Shown one piece after another: positions 54,614 to 62,364 of a stretch of 62,583 nucleotides of DNA. The position numbers and the translations under genes were made by a program. The notes under the pieces are model-generated. The model had not been told where the DNA came from, did no database searches, and saw only the letters and a list, made by a program, of their open reading frames with translations. This DNA comes from Alloprevotella tannerae ATCC 51259 (GTDB lineage Bacteria > Bacteroidota > Bacteroidia > Bacteroidales > Bacteroidaceae). Location of the stretch: contig NZ_GG700642.1 of NCBI RefSeq assembly GCF_000159995.1, forward strand, positions 236,829-299,411, given 5' to 3'. Position 1 is the first letter of the stretch. Each line of letters begins with the position of its first letter.

Positions 54614-55579
54614 TTATTTTCGTCCGCGTGTGAAGATGATCATAATCACGGCAGGAATAATTAGTGACAAACCAATAAGGATGCTCGTCGTCAATGGCTC
54701 GTTGAAGAAAATCAACCCTAAGGTAACGGCCGTCAGCGGCTCGAGTGCGCCTAAAACAGACGTCATTGTAGAACCAATATTCTTAACGGCAACAATCAAG
54801 CACAGGTTGGTTACAACTGTACTTACGAGGCCCATAATCGAAAGCGAAACCAGCTGTGTCTGGGTCGTAATCATCTCGAATTTGTTCTCTAAGAGAGCGT
54901 AGCCCATAAAGATCATGGCGCCGAACAGCATAATATAGAATGTCATCTTCAAAGCATCCATATCTCTAACTCGCGAGCGGTTGACGCGAATCAAATAGAG
55001 CGCATAGCAAAGGGCGGAAATCAACTCGATAATTACGCCGCGCCAATCGACGGTTCCGTCTGATTGCCACGAAAGTACGCCGACACCGACGACAGCCAGC
55101 GTCACGGCGATGATGGTCGAGAGTTTGCGCGCCTCGTTGTAAAACATCATCATCAAGATTGTGGTAAAAGCCGGATACATAAAGTGAAGCGTCGTAGCCA
55201 CACCGGTCGACATATACTGATAACCACCAAAGAGGAAGAGTGCAGACCCATCGGAAAGGAACGCAAGGTAGAGTAGCGTAACGAGTTCGCCGCGCGTAAT
55301 GCGAAAACTCTTCCGCTTAATGAGCATAACGAGCCCTATTATGAGGGCCGCACTCATAAATCGATAGAAGAGAATCGAGAGGTTAGGCATGAAATCTTCA
55401 GGCTTTGCTGCTGCATTTGACTCGCTCATCGGTAGAACGAGCGTCGGCAAAAGACCGTAACAAATTGCAGCAATTAAAGCGCAAATTGTACCTTGTAAAG
55501 CCGCGCTTGGTCCGCCGCCTAAAGTTTTGTGCTCATGTCCGGAAATCCGACGAAAGAAGTGGAAAATGGGGTTACTCAT
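54614..55579 (-). CDS. EamA/DMT-family transporter
   Basis: This 321-residue inner-membrane protein has ten helices arranged as two EamA repeats. First half: AICYGLLPTLVLP, FYRFMSAALIIGLVMLIKR, GVATTLHFMYPAFTTILMMMFYNEARKL. Second half: ELISALCYALYLIRVNRSR, MLFGAMIFMGYALL, GSTMTSVLGALEPLTAVTLGLIFFNEPLT. The substrate is unknown. The N-terminal 25 residues (FFRRISGHEHKTLGGGPS) are a cytoplasmic extension. Confidence 0.85.
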   Translation of the reverse strand: MSNPIFHFFRRISGHEHKTLGGGPSAALQGTICALIAAICYGLLPTLVLPMSESNAAAKPEDFMPNLSILFYRFMSAALIIGLVMLIKRKSFRITRGELVTLLYLAFLSDGSALFLFGGYQYMSTGVATTLHFMYPAFTTILMMMFYNEARKLSTIIAVTLAVVGVGVLSWQSDGTVDWRGVIIELISALCYALYLIRVNRSRVRDMDALKMTFYIMLFGAMIFMGYALLENKFEMITTQTQLVSLSIMGLVSTVVTNLCLIVAVKNIGSTMTSVLGALEPLTAVTLGLIFFNEPLTTSILIGLSLIIPAVIMIIFTRGRK

Positions 55580-55882
55580 AAGTTTAACTCTACAAATATT
55601 TGCGCTGCTACCGATGTCATCTCTTGAAAGTACTTAGGCGGCACACAGCACTCAAGTTGTGTTTATTAAAAGCGCCAACGGCTTTCGCCGCCATTGCCGC
55701 TTGATGTGTGTTTCATTCGTCCTCCTGCCGTCATCGGTTGAAGGGACGTGCAAATGTAAGCATTTATTCTTTCTTACCTCTTTTCTAAGCGACAGAAAGC
55801 GGGATAAAATGAGATAGTGCCACAATTATTTACTCTGTCTGAATATCCTTGATCGCGTGAATGACCCACTTAAGGATTAGAA

Positions 55883-55992
55883 CGTTCCTTTTAAGGAAAA
55901 GATCCGCACCTTTTGAGCAAAACGTCCGTACTTTTTACGAAAAAGGAGCGCACCTTTTGCTGAAAAGGTACGCTCCTTTCTTGTGAAGACTG
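55883..55992. repeat. 22-bp-period dyad array 8 (4 units plus a degenerate fifth)
   Basis: The CCTTTT element (CTTTTT in unit 3) recurs at 55887, 55909, 55931, 55953 and, weakly, 55975, an exact 22-bp step. Each unit is a dyad of type CCTTTT-N4-AAAAGG (the best is CCTTTTGCTGAAAAGG), linked by CGCAC, CGTAC or GCGCA-like words. It has the same architecture as the other arrays with a different core. Confidence 0.9.
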
Positions 55993-56091
55993 TAGTTGCT
56001 GTATTTATATTTTGCTTATGAGGTGCGTGAAAGTGATAAGTCTTTATGAAGTGACATTCGCATCGATCCCACATTGACTGTTTATTATAAA

Positions 56092-56123
56092 AGTCCCCAA
56101 TGGTAGAAATGCCATTGGGGACT
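56092..56123. terminator. Perfect hairpin terminator downstream of the KAP cassette
   Basis: AGTCCCCAATGG pairs perfectly with CCATTGGGGACT around an 8-base loop. Reading leftwards it is followed by TTTATAAT, as expected for the minus-strand cassette ending at 56277. Confidence 0.8.
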
Positions 56124-56276
56124 ATATCATCCTTAATTTACTTTTACTTCACTTCCTCAAATATATCTAACATTGATTATCAATGAATTACATTCTTATG
56201 GTACAAAAATGTTTCCTCAATTTGAGTAGTATTGATTAGAAACGATCTTGGATGTTATCACCATTACACCTTAGTC

Positions 56277-56798
56277 TTAATACAGTTTGTTAAATAACTC
56301 ATGATAGGTTCTCGTTTGTTCTACACAATTATAAGCATTATTTAGCTCTCTATGAAAGCTTTCTCTAGATATTTCTAATCGTATATACTTAATAACTTTT
56401 GCTTTATTGCAAAGATACTCATAACAAGGACTGAAAGTATGTGTTCCTGCTTTCCAATATTCGTTTACAAATGAATCAATTCCATTTTTACCACAAAAGC
56501 GTAAAGCATCAAGTATATTATCAAGTTTATTCATATCACCTCGAAAAAGCGGCTTATCACGTTCTATTTCTACTTCATAAATATTGCCTCCATACTTAGA
56601 GAAGAAAATCAAAGCGTGATACAATGAATTAAAAAGGAATAAGTACTCTTTACGAGTTTTTTTTATGGTTCTCTTTTCATCAAGTTTCCTTTCTAATATC
56701 TCTTTGTCCTCATTATTTAGTGCCTGGGGATAATTTGTGTCTGGTAGAATTTCGTCCCCTACATTATATAATCTTTTATCGACTCTATATAGTTTCAT
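56277..56798 (-). CDS. Small protein of unknown function, possible ADP-ribosyltransferase-like fold
   Basis: The product is about 173 residues from the ATG at 56796-56798 (MKLYRVDKRLYNVGDEILP). An earlier frame start at 56837 would overlap the KAP stop and adds poly-Asn. The N-terminal pattern (Tyr-Arg-Val, then GDEI) and the spacing of YEVEIERDKPLFRGDMN resemble DUF2441/ART-like small proteins, but no catalytic triad can be proven by eye. A late NEYW is followed by CYEYLCNKAKVIKYIRLE. It starts 7 bp after the KAP stop on the same strand, so it is almost certainly a partner of that gene. It is AT-rich like the rest of the cassette. Confidence 0.6.
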   Translation of the reverse strand: MKLYRVDKRLYNVGDEILPDTNYPQALNNEDKEILERKLDEKRTIKKTRKEYLFLFNSLYHALIFFSKYGGNIYEVEIERDKPLFRGDMNKLDNILDALRFCGKNGIDSFVNEYWKAGTHTFSPCYEYLCNKAKVIKYIRLEISRESFHRELNNAYNCVEQTRTYHELFNKLY

Positions 56799-56805
56799 AT
56801 TGTTA

Positions 56806-59800
56806 TTATTTTTCATTTTTTTGAATTGGAATTTCAATTTTCAAATTAGAGAAAAGGTGCTTTATCTCTTCATTCTCCTTATAAGACGGGTATACAGTTT
56901 TAAGCTTATCAATAAAATCCTGTGATTCATCGGAAGGTGCTTTCTTAACAATTTTACTTAATATTTTGTTGTATTTGAGTAATAAAGTTATAATGTTAGA
57001 ATCGTCTAAAAGGGAAGAAATAAAAACCGTTCTTAACGATTCTTCCTTTTCTTCTAATTTACCATTCGACATTAATCCCTCACCTATTAATTTAAATAAT
57101 TCAGGCGTCATTATAGCACTTCCTTTACAGTACAGATCACGTATGTTCTTAAAGAAACTGACGAAAGAACGTTTACTAAATATTGACATCAACTCTTTAT
57201 AAGTTTCAATTGACAGGTTTAAAGATTGATTAATACAACTTTCTTCTACAACTTCCTTAAAGGCATCAAAACAATTTTGTGTATCACACTTTAATACACT
57301 CATTAACTGATAATCATAGGCATTTTCTTTAATTGTCTCTTTCCAACTATCCTTCTGAATAGTTCCTATGTATTTTTTTGCTGTTTGAATACAATGTGTG
57401 GTTAGATCGTTATTTACAGACAAGGCATCCTTAAAAAATGGTATAGGAATGTTCTTAACATTACTTTCAACTATTTCCTTTACAGCATATTTTCTCCATC
57501 CATCTAATTTTTTAAGCAAACTCTGTGGACTGAGTTTTTCCAAACTATTCAGTATGCTATCATATCTAAATAGGGTTTCTTTTATATTTAGTCGCTGCAC
57601 GCCATAAGATTCTTCTGTTAACCTTATAACAACAGCTTTGTATAAAGCATAGTCCAACAACGGAGCATTCCTCAATAAATCTCCATAACAAATATAATTT
57701 TCTATTTGAGATGCAACTTTATCTACCCAAACTTCATCTGTTTTTGATAAAGCCTCTGTAAAAGGAGAATCGTATGAGGAATTATACGAAGAATCACTTG
57801 CTATCCGCATGCATAAAAGATCAATGTAAAATTCGTCATCATTAGTAGTAGCATTTGCAAGATTATATATGACATCCCAGCTAAGTATCTTTTCTACCGG
57901 CTTACCTAACTCCTTAAAGTGATTATATAAGATACTAAGAGATTGTGCAGAATTAGTATTTTGATCTATCAATGCTTTTAGATTATCTTTATATCTTGGT
58001 AGTTTATATTCATCTATAATATATTTTATACCTGAAATGTTACTAATTTCATTAACATCAATATTACCAAGGTATTCATCCAATTTATCATTGTCACATT
58101 TTATACGGTACTTATTGTAATCCTTGCATGAAATTCCAATATATTTAATAAAATCTTGATATTCTATAACCTTGTTTTTCAAGTACTTTATTGGGTTGAT
58201 ACCATCAATACCACTCAATTCTTTTATATCATTATAAAAGTTAATTGCATCAAAGCCTGAGCTATTATAAAAACATGTAATTATGTTTTTAAGATACGTT
58301 TCTTTATCTTTGCTATTAGGTATTTTAGTAAGCAAAACTTTTTGGTAATCTTGTAAGGAGTCTTCTTCTCTCTCTTTAAGGCTTTTCCAAACGCAAGTCC
58401 AAATACCTTTCTCAAAAGAGTTATTTTTGTTCAAACATTCATTTAATACCATAGTGGTATTTGCTGTATTTGTTATAGATGCAATCGCATTTTCTAATAG
58501 ATTAGGAAATAGTGCTAAGTTCTGAATATCTTTTACACGCTCAACATTTCCTTCATTGAGCGCACGTTTCAGTTGATCTACATATATCAAATCCAAAGCT
58601 TTTTCTACTGGTAATTGATAGTATAGTGCAGAAATATACTTAGGTAAATCTGTATCATTACCATAGAGAAATGACAAAGCACCTAAATAGTGGGGAGATA
58701 AAATCTCTTTATTTGGATTTTTAGAAATCTCATTTTTCTTTAAGATGAAAATTGCAATATATTTATCAGGAATATTCTCTTCTATGAAGAGTTGTTTAAT
58801 AGAAACAAACTCATTAATAAAAGCTATTATTTTACGTGGTGTATGTGCACTTGTCAATAGGTCATACACCTGGGGCACGGACTCATCTGGTTCTGAAGCT
58901 TCACCAAAAGCACTTTTCCAAATAGTTCTAAAATACTCTTTCCAATTACGCATAGTAGGAGGAGAGACTCTATAAACAACATTAAATGTTTTATTTATAA
59001 AATCGTCTCCATAAGAGATTTCATTAAGATTGTCTGAGATGACTGTGTTTTGATCGGAACATGATTTTGCTTGATATTCTATGTTTTCTGCCTTAAATGC
59101 TGTTTTGACATGTTCTCGGTCAAAAGGTATAATAATATGAATATTAGAATATGTTTCTTCTGCAAAAAATGTATGAATTGCCGCCCAAAGTTCCTGCACT
59201 TTTTTCTTTGGGAGTCTATCCATATTATCAAAGACAATTATTAAATTCTGCTTTAACTTAGACAAATCCTTATTTATATCGTTAATCCAAGTTTTGAAAT
59301 CTCTTGAAGAAGGTTCTTCTTCATATATTGTTTCATACTTTAGAACTTCATCCAATGTTTCTTCTCCTTTATAATCAAGATATGAAAAGAACAACTCATG
59401 CAATACATTCTTAAACGATGTATCTTGCCCATACTTTATCATATTAGAGATTTGTAATCTATATGTAATAAAGAGAACAATAGCGAAAAGTAAAGAATAA
59501 ACTACATATATCGTTGTAGAACTATTCAGAAGTCTTAGCAGTATAAAGAATAGTGGACTAAAAATTGATAAAACTGAAGCAACCTTTGAAACTGCACTCA
59601 GTTCTTTAACGGTTTTAGCACCAGCACTTCGCTTCCGTGATAATAATTTATATAGGCGCCCCTCCCATTTCTTCTTATCTAAGCCAGGAAACTCTTTAAC
59701 TATAAATGATGTAAGATTTTCTAAGATACTTCGTCTTTGAAAATCAGTTTGAAATCCCCAAGCATCATATTCAAAAATATGGTATTTACCTTTAGTATTT

Positions 59801-60012
59801 GTATCTTCTTCCAGTTGCTTTTTTACCAATTTGATTAAATTTGATTTGCCTGATCCCCAACCACCATCTATACCAATCACTCTGCAAGTATCATTGGACA
59901 ATATAAGCTTCTTTATGTTTTTTGCAATAGTTTTGTGTGATTTTCCTTCAAACAAGTCCTCTCCACATGGAGCATTTTGCAAGAAGTGAGGATAATTCCG
60001 ATTAGTTGCCAT
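56806..60012 (-). CDS. KAP-family P-loop NTPase, large membrane-associated
   Basis: This is a 1068-residue KAP NTPase. Walker A GGWGSGKSN is at 50-58 (IGIDGGWGSGKSNLIKL), followed by HIFEYDAWGFQTDFQRRSILENL, a typical KAP motif. Two closely spaced transmembrane helices at about 143-187 interrupt the NTPase domain, as in the KAP family. Walker B LIIVFDNMDRLPKKK is at 257-271, and PPTMRNWKEYFRTIW and HTPRKIIAFINEFV follow. Residues 400-1068 are helical with no named domain, presumably a sensor. The family includes the phage-exclusion protein PifA, so a defence role is plausible but inferred. It starts 58 bp after the Fic gene. Confidence 0.85.
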   Translation of the reverse strand: MATNRNYPHFLQNAPCGEDLFEGKSHKTIAKNIKKLILSNDTCRVIGIDGGWGSGKSNLIKLVKKQLEEDTNTKGKYHIFEYDAWGFQTDFQRRSILENLTSFIVKEFPGLDKKKWEGRLYKLLSRKRSAGAKTVKELSAVSKVASVLSIFSPLFFILLRLLNSSTTIYVVYSLLFAIVLFITYRLQISNMIKYGQDTSFKNVLHELFFSYLDYKGEETLDEVLKYETIYEEEPSSRDFKTWINDINKDLSKLKQNLIIVFDNMDRLPKKKVQELWAAIHTFFAEETYSNIHIIIPFDREHVKTAFKAENIEYQAKSCSDQNTVISDNLNEISYGDDFINKTFNVVYRVSPPTMRNWKEYFRTIWKSAFGEASEPDESVPQVYDLLTSAHTPRKIIAFINEFVSIKQLFIEENIPDKYIAIFILKKNEISKNPNKEILSPHYLGALSFLYGNDTDLPKYISALYYQLPVEKALDLIYVDQLKRALNEGNVERVKDIQNLALFPNLLENAIASITNTANTTMVLNECLNKNNSFEKGIWTCVWKSLKEREEDSLQDYQKVLLTKIPNSKDKETYLKNIITCFYNSSGFDAINFYNDIKELSGIDGINPIKYLKNKVIEYQDFIKYIGISCKDYNKYRIKCDNDKLDEYLGNIDVNEISNISGIKYIIDEYKLPRYKDNLKALIDQNTNSAQSLSILYNHFKELGKPVEKILSWDVIYNLANATTNDDEFYIDLLCMRIASDSSYNSSYDSPFTEALSKTDEVWVDKVASQIENYICYGDLLRNAPLLDYALYKAVVIRLTEESYGVQRLNIKETLFRYDSILNSLEKLSPQSLLKKLDGWRKYAVKEIVESNVKNIPIPFFKDALSVNNDLTTHCIQTAKKYIGTIQKDSWKETIKENAYDYQLMSVLKCDTQNCFDAFKEVVEESCINQSLNLSIETYKELMSIFSKRSFVSFFKNIRDLYCKGSAIMTPELFKLIGEGLMSNGKLEEKEESLRTVFISSLLDDSNIITLLLKYNKILSKIVKKAPSDESQDFIDKLKTVYPSYKENEEIKHLFSNLKIEIPIQKNEK

Positions 60013-60070
60013 ATTTTATAAGTAATTATAATTTGAATGTTTTTAATAAGTAACTGCAGATGTATAATTT

Positions 60071-60964
60071 CTATTCCTGTTCATAATAATATGAATGGTC
60101 GATACCTTTCATGAACATTTCTCGGTCTCCTATCTTGGTTGTGAGTGCTGGCTGTACCAAAGCCTTGATGTGCGTGCTATCAGAAACACTCTCACGCATG
60201 GCAGACAGAAAATCGTTCTTATCTATCTGACTCCAATCCACACACCGTTTGAGAGAACGCTTCAGCATGAGGTCAAGCCAAATACGAGTACTGCGACCAT
60301 TGCCATCCATAAAGGGATGGGCTACGTTCATCTCCACGTATTTGTCCATTATCTCATCAAAGGTTGTTTCGGGCATTCGTTCAATTGCTTGCAGCGTATC
60401 GGGAAAGTGCATACAATTAGCAAACGTAAAACCTCCTTTGGATATATTCTTGGTACGGATTTGTCCTGCAAAGTCATACAGTCCTCCAAAGAGATAAGCG
60501 TGTATCTGTTGCAGACACTTGATACTGCCAGGTTCTGCCGTTTGCAAGATGCCACTTTCAAAGAGTTGATAAGCTTTTTTCTTACTCTGCCCATCAATGG
60601 TGTTGTCGCTGTAGGTAAACCAATCAAGAAAGTCATTAGCACGATTGTTGGGGTAGTTCTTTGCCAACAATACAACATCCTCACTATTAAGAATATCTGC
60701 CACGCGTAACTTCCCATCAGGAGCTTCAAACTTGAACTCGTGAGTGGCACTCACGAGTTCGACATCTTTTTGCTTCAACTTCCTTTTAAGCCATCGCCAA
60801 TAGTTACTGGCTTTAGTATAGTCCGGTTCATTGTTAATAGCACGAACAATATCTGTTGCTGAGAACCACCAACAGTTTTGTTCCTCATCCCATACCGCCC
60901 TCACTTCACAGTCGTTGAAAAAACGAATAGATTTTTTATGCTCTACCATAATAAAGTTACTCAT
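60071..60964 (-). CDS. Fic-domain protein with N-terminal BRO-like domain
   Basis: This 297-residue protein has residues of about 12-120 resembling a BRO-N/antirepressor-type domain (IRFFNDCEVRAVWDEEQNCWWFSATDIVRAIN, RVADILNSEDVVLLAK). A Fic domain follows from about 140 to 285: the flap TKNISKGGFTFAN (171-183) and the complete active site HPFMDGNGRSTR at 216-227 with the catalytic His216. Fic proteins transfer AMP or other groups to target proteins. I see no obvious inhibitory (S/T)xxxE(G/N) helix in this chain. The start overlaps the upstream XRE gene by 8 bp, the coupling seen in toxin-antitoxin pairs. Confidence 0.87.
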   Translation of the reverse strand: MSNFIMVEHKKSIRFFNDCEVRAVWDEEQNCWWFSATDIVRAINNEPDYTKASNYWRWLKRKLKQKDVELVSATHEFKFEAPDGKLRVADILNSEDVVLLAKNYPNNRANDFLDWFTYSDNTIDGQSKKKAYQLFESGILQTAEPGSIKCLQQIHAYLFGGLYDFAGQIRTKNISKGGFTFANCMHFPDTLQAIERMPETTFDEIMDKYVEMNVAHPFMDGNGRSTRIWLDLMLKRSLKRCVDWSQIDKNDFLSAMRESVSDSTHIKALVQPALTTKIGDREMFMKGIDHSYYYEQE

Positions 60965-61163
60965 CTGGGGTGTTAATCAATTCCTTTGGATTCACCTGCA
61001 AGATCTCTGCTATCTGAAATAGCAATTCTAGGCTTGGCTGTCGACGATTGCAAACGTATGAGTTCACTATCGTAAAACTCTTACCGAGTTTCTCTGCAAG
61101 CCATGTTTGCTTAATCCCTTTCTCGATAAGCACCTCTTTAATTCTATTAGTTGGACTTTCCAT
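60957..61163 (-). CDS. XRE-family helix-turn-helix regulator (putative antitoxin)
   Basis: The product is 68 residues from the ATG at 61161-61163 (MESPTNRIKEVLIEKGIKQ); an upstream in-frame start at 61172 adds three residues. It is a single HTH_3 domain: KGIKQTWLAEKLGKSFTIVNSYVCNRRQPSLELLFQIAEILQVNPKELI. It is the first gene of the cassette, overlaps the Fic gene by 8 bp, and probably autoregulates the operon and may neutralise Fic. Confidence 0.85.
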   Translation of the reverse strand: MESPTNRIKEVLIEKGIKQTWLAEKLGKSFTIVNSYVCNRRQPSLELLFQIAEILQVNPKELINTPDE

Positions 61164-61183
61164 AAATATCATCTGATTGTTTG

Positions 61184-61191
61184 CAAATATA
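61184..61191 (-). promoter_or_regulatory. -7 box for the XRE-Fic-KAP cassette
   Basis: On the minus strand, TATATTTG lies about 20 bp before the XRE gene start and fits TAnnTTTG. No firm -33 box is visible in this AT-rich stretch. Confidence 0.5.
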
Positions 61192-61240
61192 GTAAATTTT
61201 CTTGTATGAAATACTTAATAAGAGGGGAATTTTTCCCTCT

Positions 61241-62209
61241 TACCTTAATTCCGCAGCATAAACTCTTGTGAGAACTCCAAGTGCCTGAGAAACAAAGTTC
61301 TCAAAACACTTGGATATGTTAGAATTTTCACCTATCTTGGTGCTGCAAACATAACAAGTAAGCAAAAATCTGACATGACAAAGGTAGCAATTAAAAACGA
61401 GAATATCACTTCTTTTAGTGGAAATTATCCAAACCGTAGAGCAGCGCTGCAACACGTTCTATATACGTGCAACCAACTGCGACAGCCGATGTGAGGACTT
61501 CCGCCGGCTGAAAGAATGGAAGAGTGTTGAGGTTGGTTATGAGAGATGCGATGTCACCTCCGTCAGCATAGACAACTTAATAGAAGGAAAGTCATACAGG
61601 CTTGTCGTACAGCGTACTCCCTTGAAAGACAAGGATGGCAGAGAGCAGACGGATATGTTCGGAGTAATATACACATACCGCTGTATACTTACCAACAACT
61701 GGACATCTACCGAGAAAGACATCATTACATTTTATAATGAGCGTGGAGCAATCGAAAAGAACTTCGACATACAGAACAATGACTTCGGATGGTCACATCT
61801 GCCCTTTTCCTTTATGGCTGAGAACATGGTTTTCATGATGGTTACCGCCATGCTGAAGAACTTCTATCTCGTCCGTCATATCAGCGATAAGGTCAAGCCA
61901 TTTAAAAAGACAAGCAGGCTGAAAGCCTTTATCCTACATTTTGTCAGCGTGCCAGCAAAATGGGTGCGCACTGGAAGACAGAACGTTCTGAACCTATATA
62001 CAAATAAAACCTACTACGCTGAAGTCTTCATAGAATAAATAGTATTTCTTTGTGGTTATTATACTTCCCCATTGGTTTGGGTGGGGGTATTTATGCTTAG
62101 AAAAGACCCAAGAAACACCGAAGCACCTCATATCAACATATAGAGTTCCAAAAAGACATCTCAACATATAAAATTTTCTCACAAGAAAAAATACTACGGA
62201 ATTAAGGTA
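61241..62209 (+). mobile_element. Internally deleted IS1380-family element
   Basis: Perfect 13-bp terminal inverted repeats TACCTTAATTCCG (61241-61253) and CGGAATTAAGGTA (62197-62209) bound a 969-bp element. It encodes the first 14 residues and the last about 200 residues of an IS1380-type transposase but lacks about half of the element's usual roughly 1.7 kb. I see no clear target duplication (TCTT on the left, TTAT on the right). With intact ends it could still be moved by a full copy elsewhere. Confidence 0.8.
61375..62038 (+). pseudogene. IS1380-family transposase, internal deletion with frameshift
   Basis: The N-terminus MTKVAIKNENITSF (61375-61416) is the standard start of Bacteroidetes IS1380 transposases. 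At about 61417 the sequence jumps, out of frame, to the C-terminal third beginning EIIQTVEQRCNTFYIRA and running to the stop at 62038. The C-terminal part retains FYNERGAIEKNFDIQNNDFGWSHLPFSF, with the last catalytic Glu, and KWVRTGRQ. Catalytic Asp residues are lost in the deletion. Confidence 0.82.
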
Positions 62210-62210
62210 T

Positions 62211-62354
62211 TATATCAATTTAAAATTTCAAATCGTCTTCAATATCTATGACGAAAAAGAAGTAGGCTTCTTCACTTATGACTCTGATACCAGAAAAACT
62301 AAATATGCAGTAAGGGCAGATGGTAATCCGATTTTCTTCTATTCCTTTGGATAA
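62211..62354 (+). pseudogene. 3' fragment of a gene interrupted by the IS1380 remnant
   Basis: An open frame from the IS edge to the stop at 62352-62354 encodes about 47 residues (FQIVFNIYDEKEVGFFTYD and a tail ending DGNPIFFYSFG). The spacing of its YDSDTRK and final IFFYSFG faintly recalls the C-terminal YDPETRK and IFKWNGYSF of the two beta-helix proteins at the left of the window, so it may be a third, broken relative. The 5' part is not found between the IS and the XRE gene. Confidence 0.4.
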
Positions 62355-62364
62355 CAGTATACGC

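Larger units (their letters stand above)
55580..56276. other. Gene-free boundary region of about 700 bp before the AT-rich cassette
   Basis: No gene is visible. It holds array 8 (55883-55992) and the terminator of the cassette at 56092-56123. Base composition drops from about 56150 onwards, which marks the likely left edge of the acquired segment. Confidence 0.55.

Noticed and set aside
4411-55992. CRISPR arrays as an explanation of the 22-bp arrays
   Set aside because: The units are directly adjacent without spacers, only about four per site, repeats are not identical, and there are no cas genes in the window.
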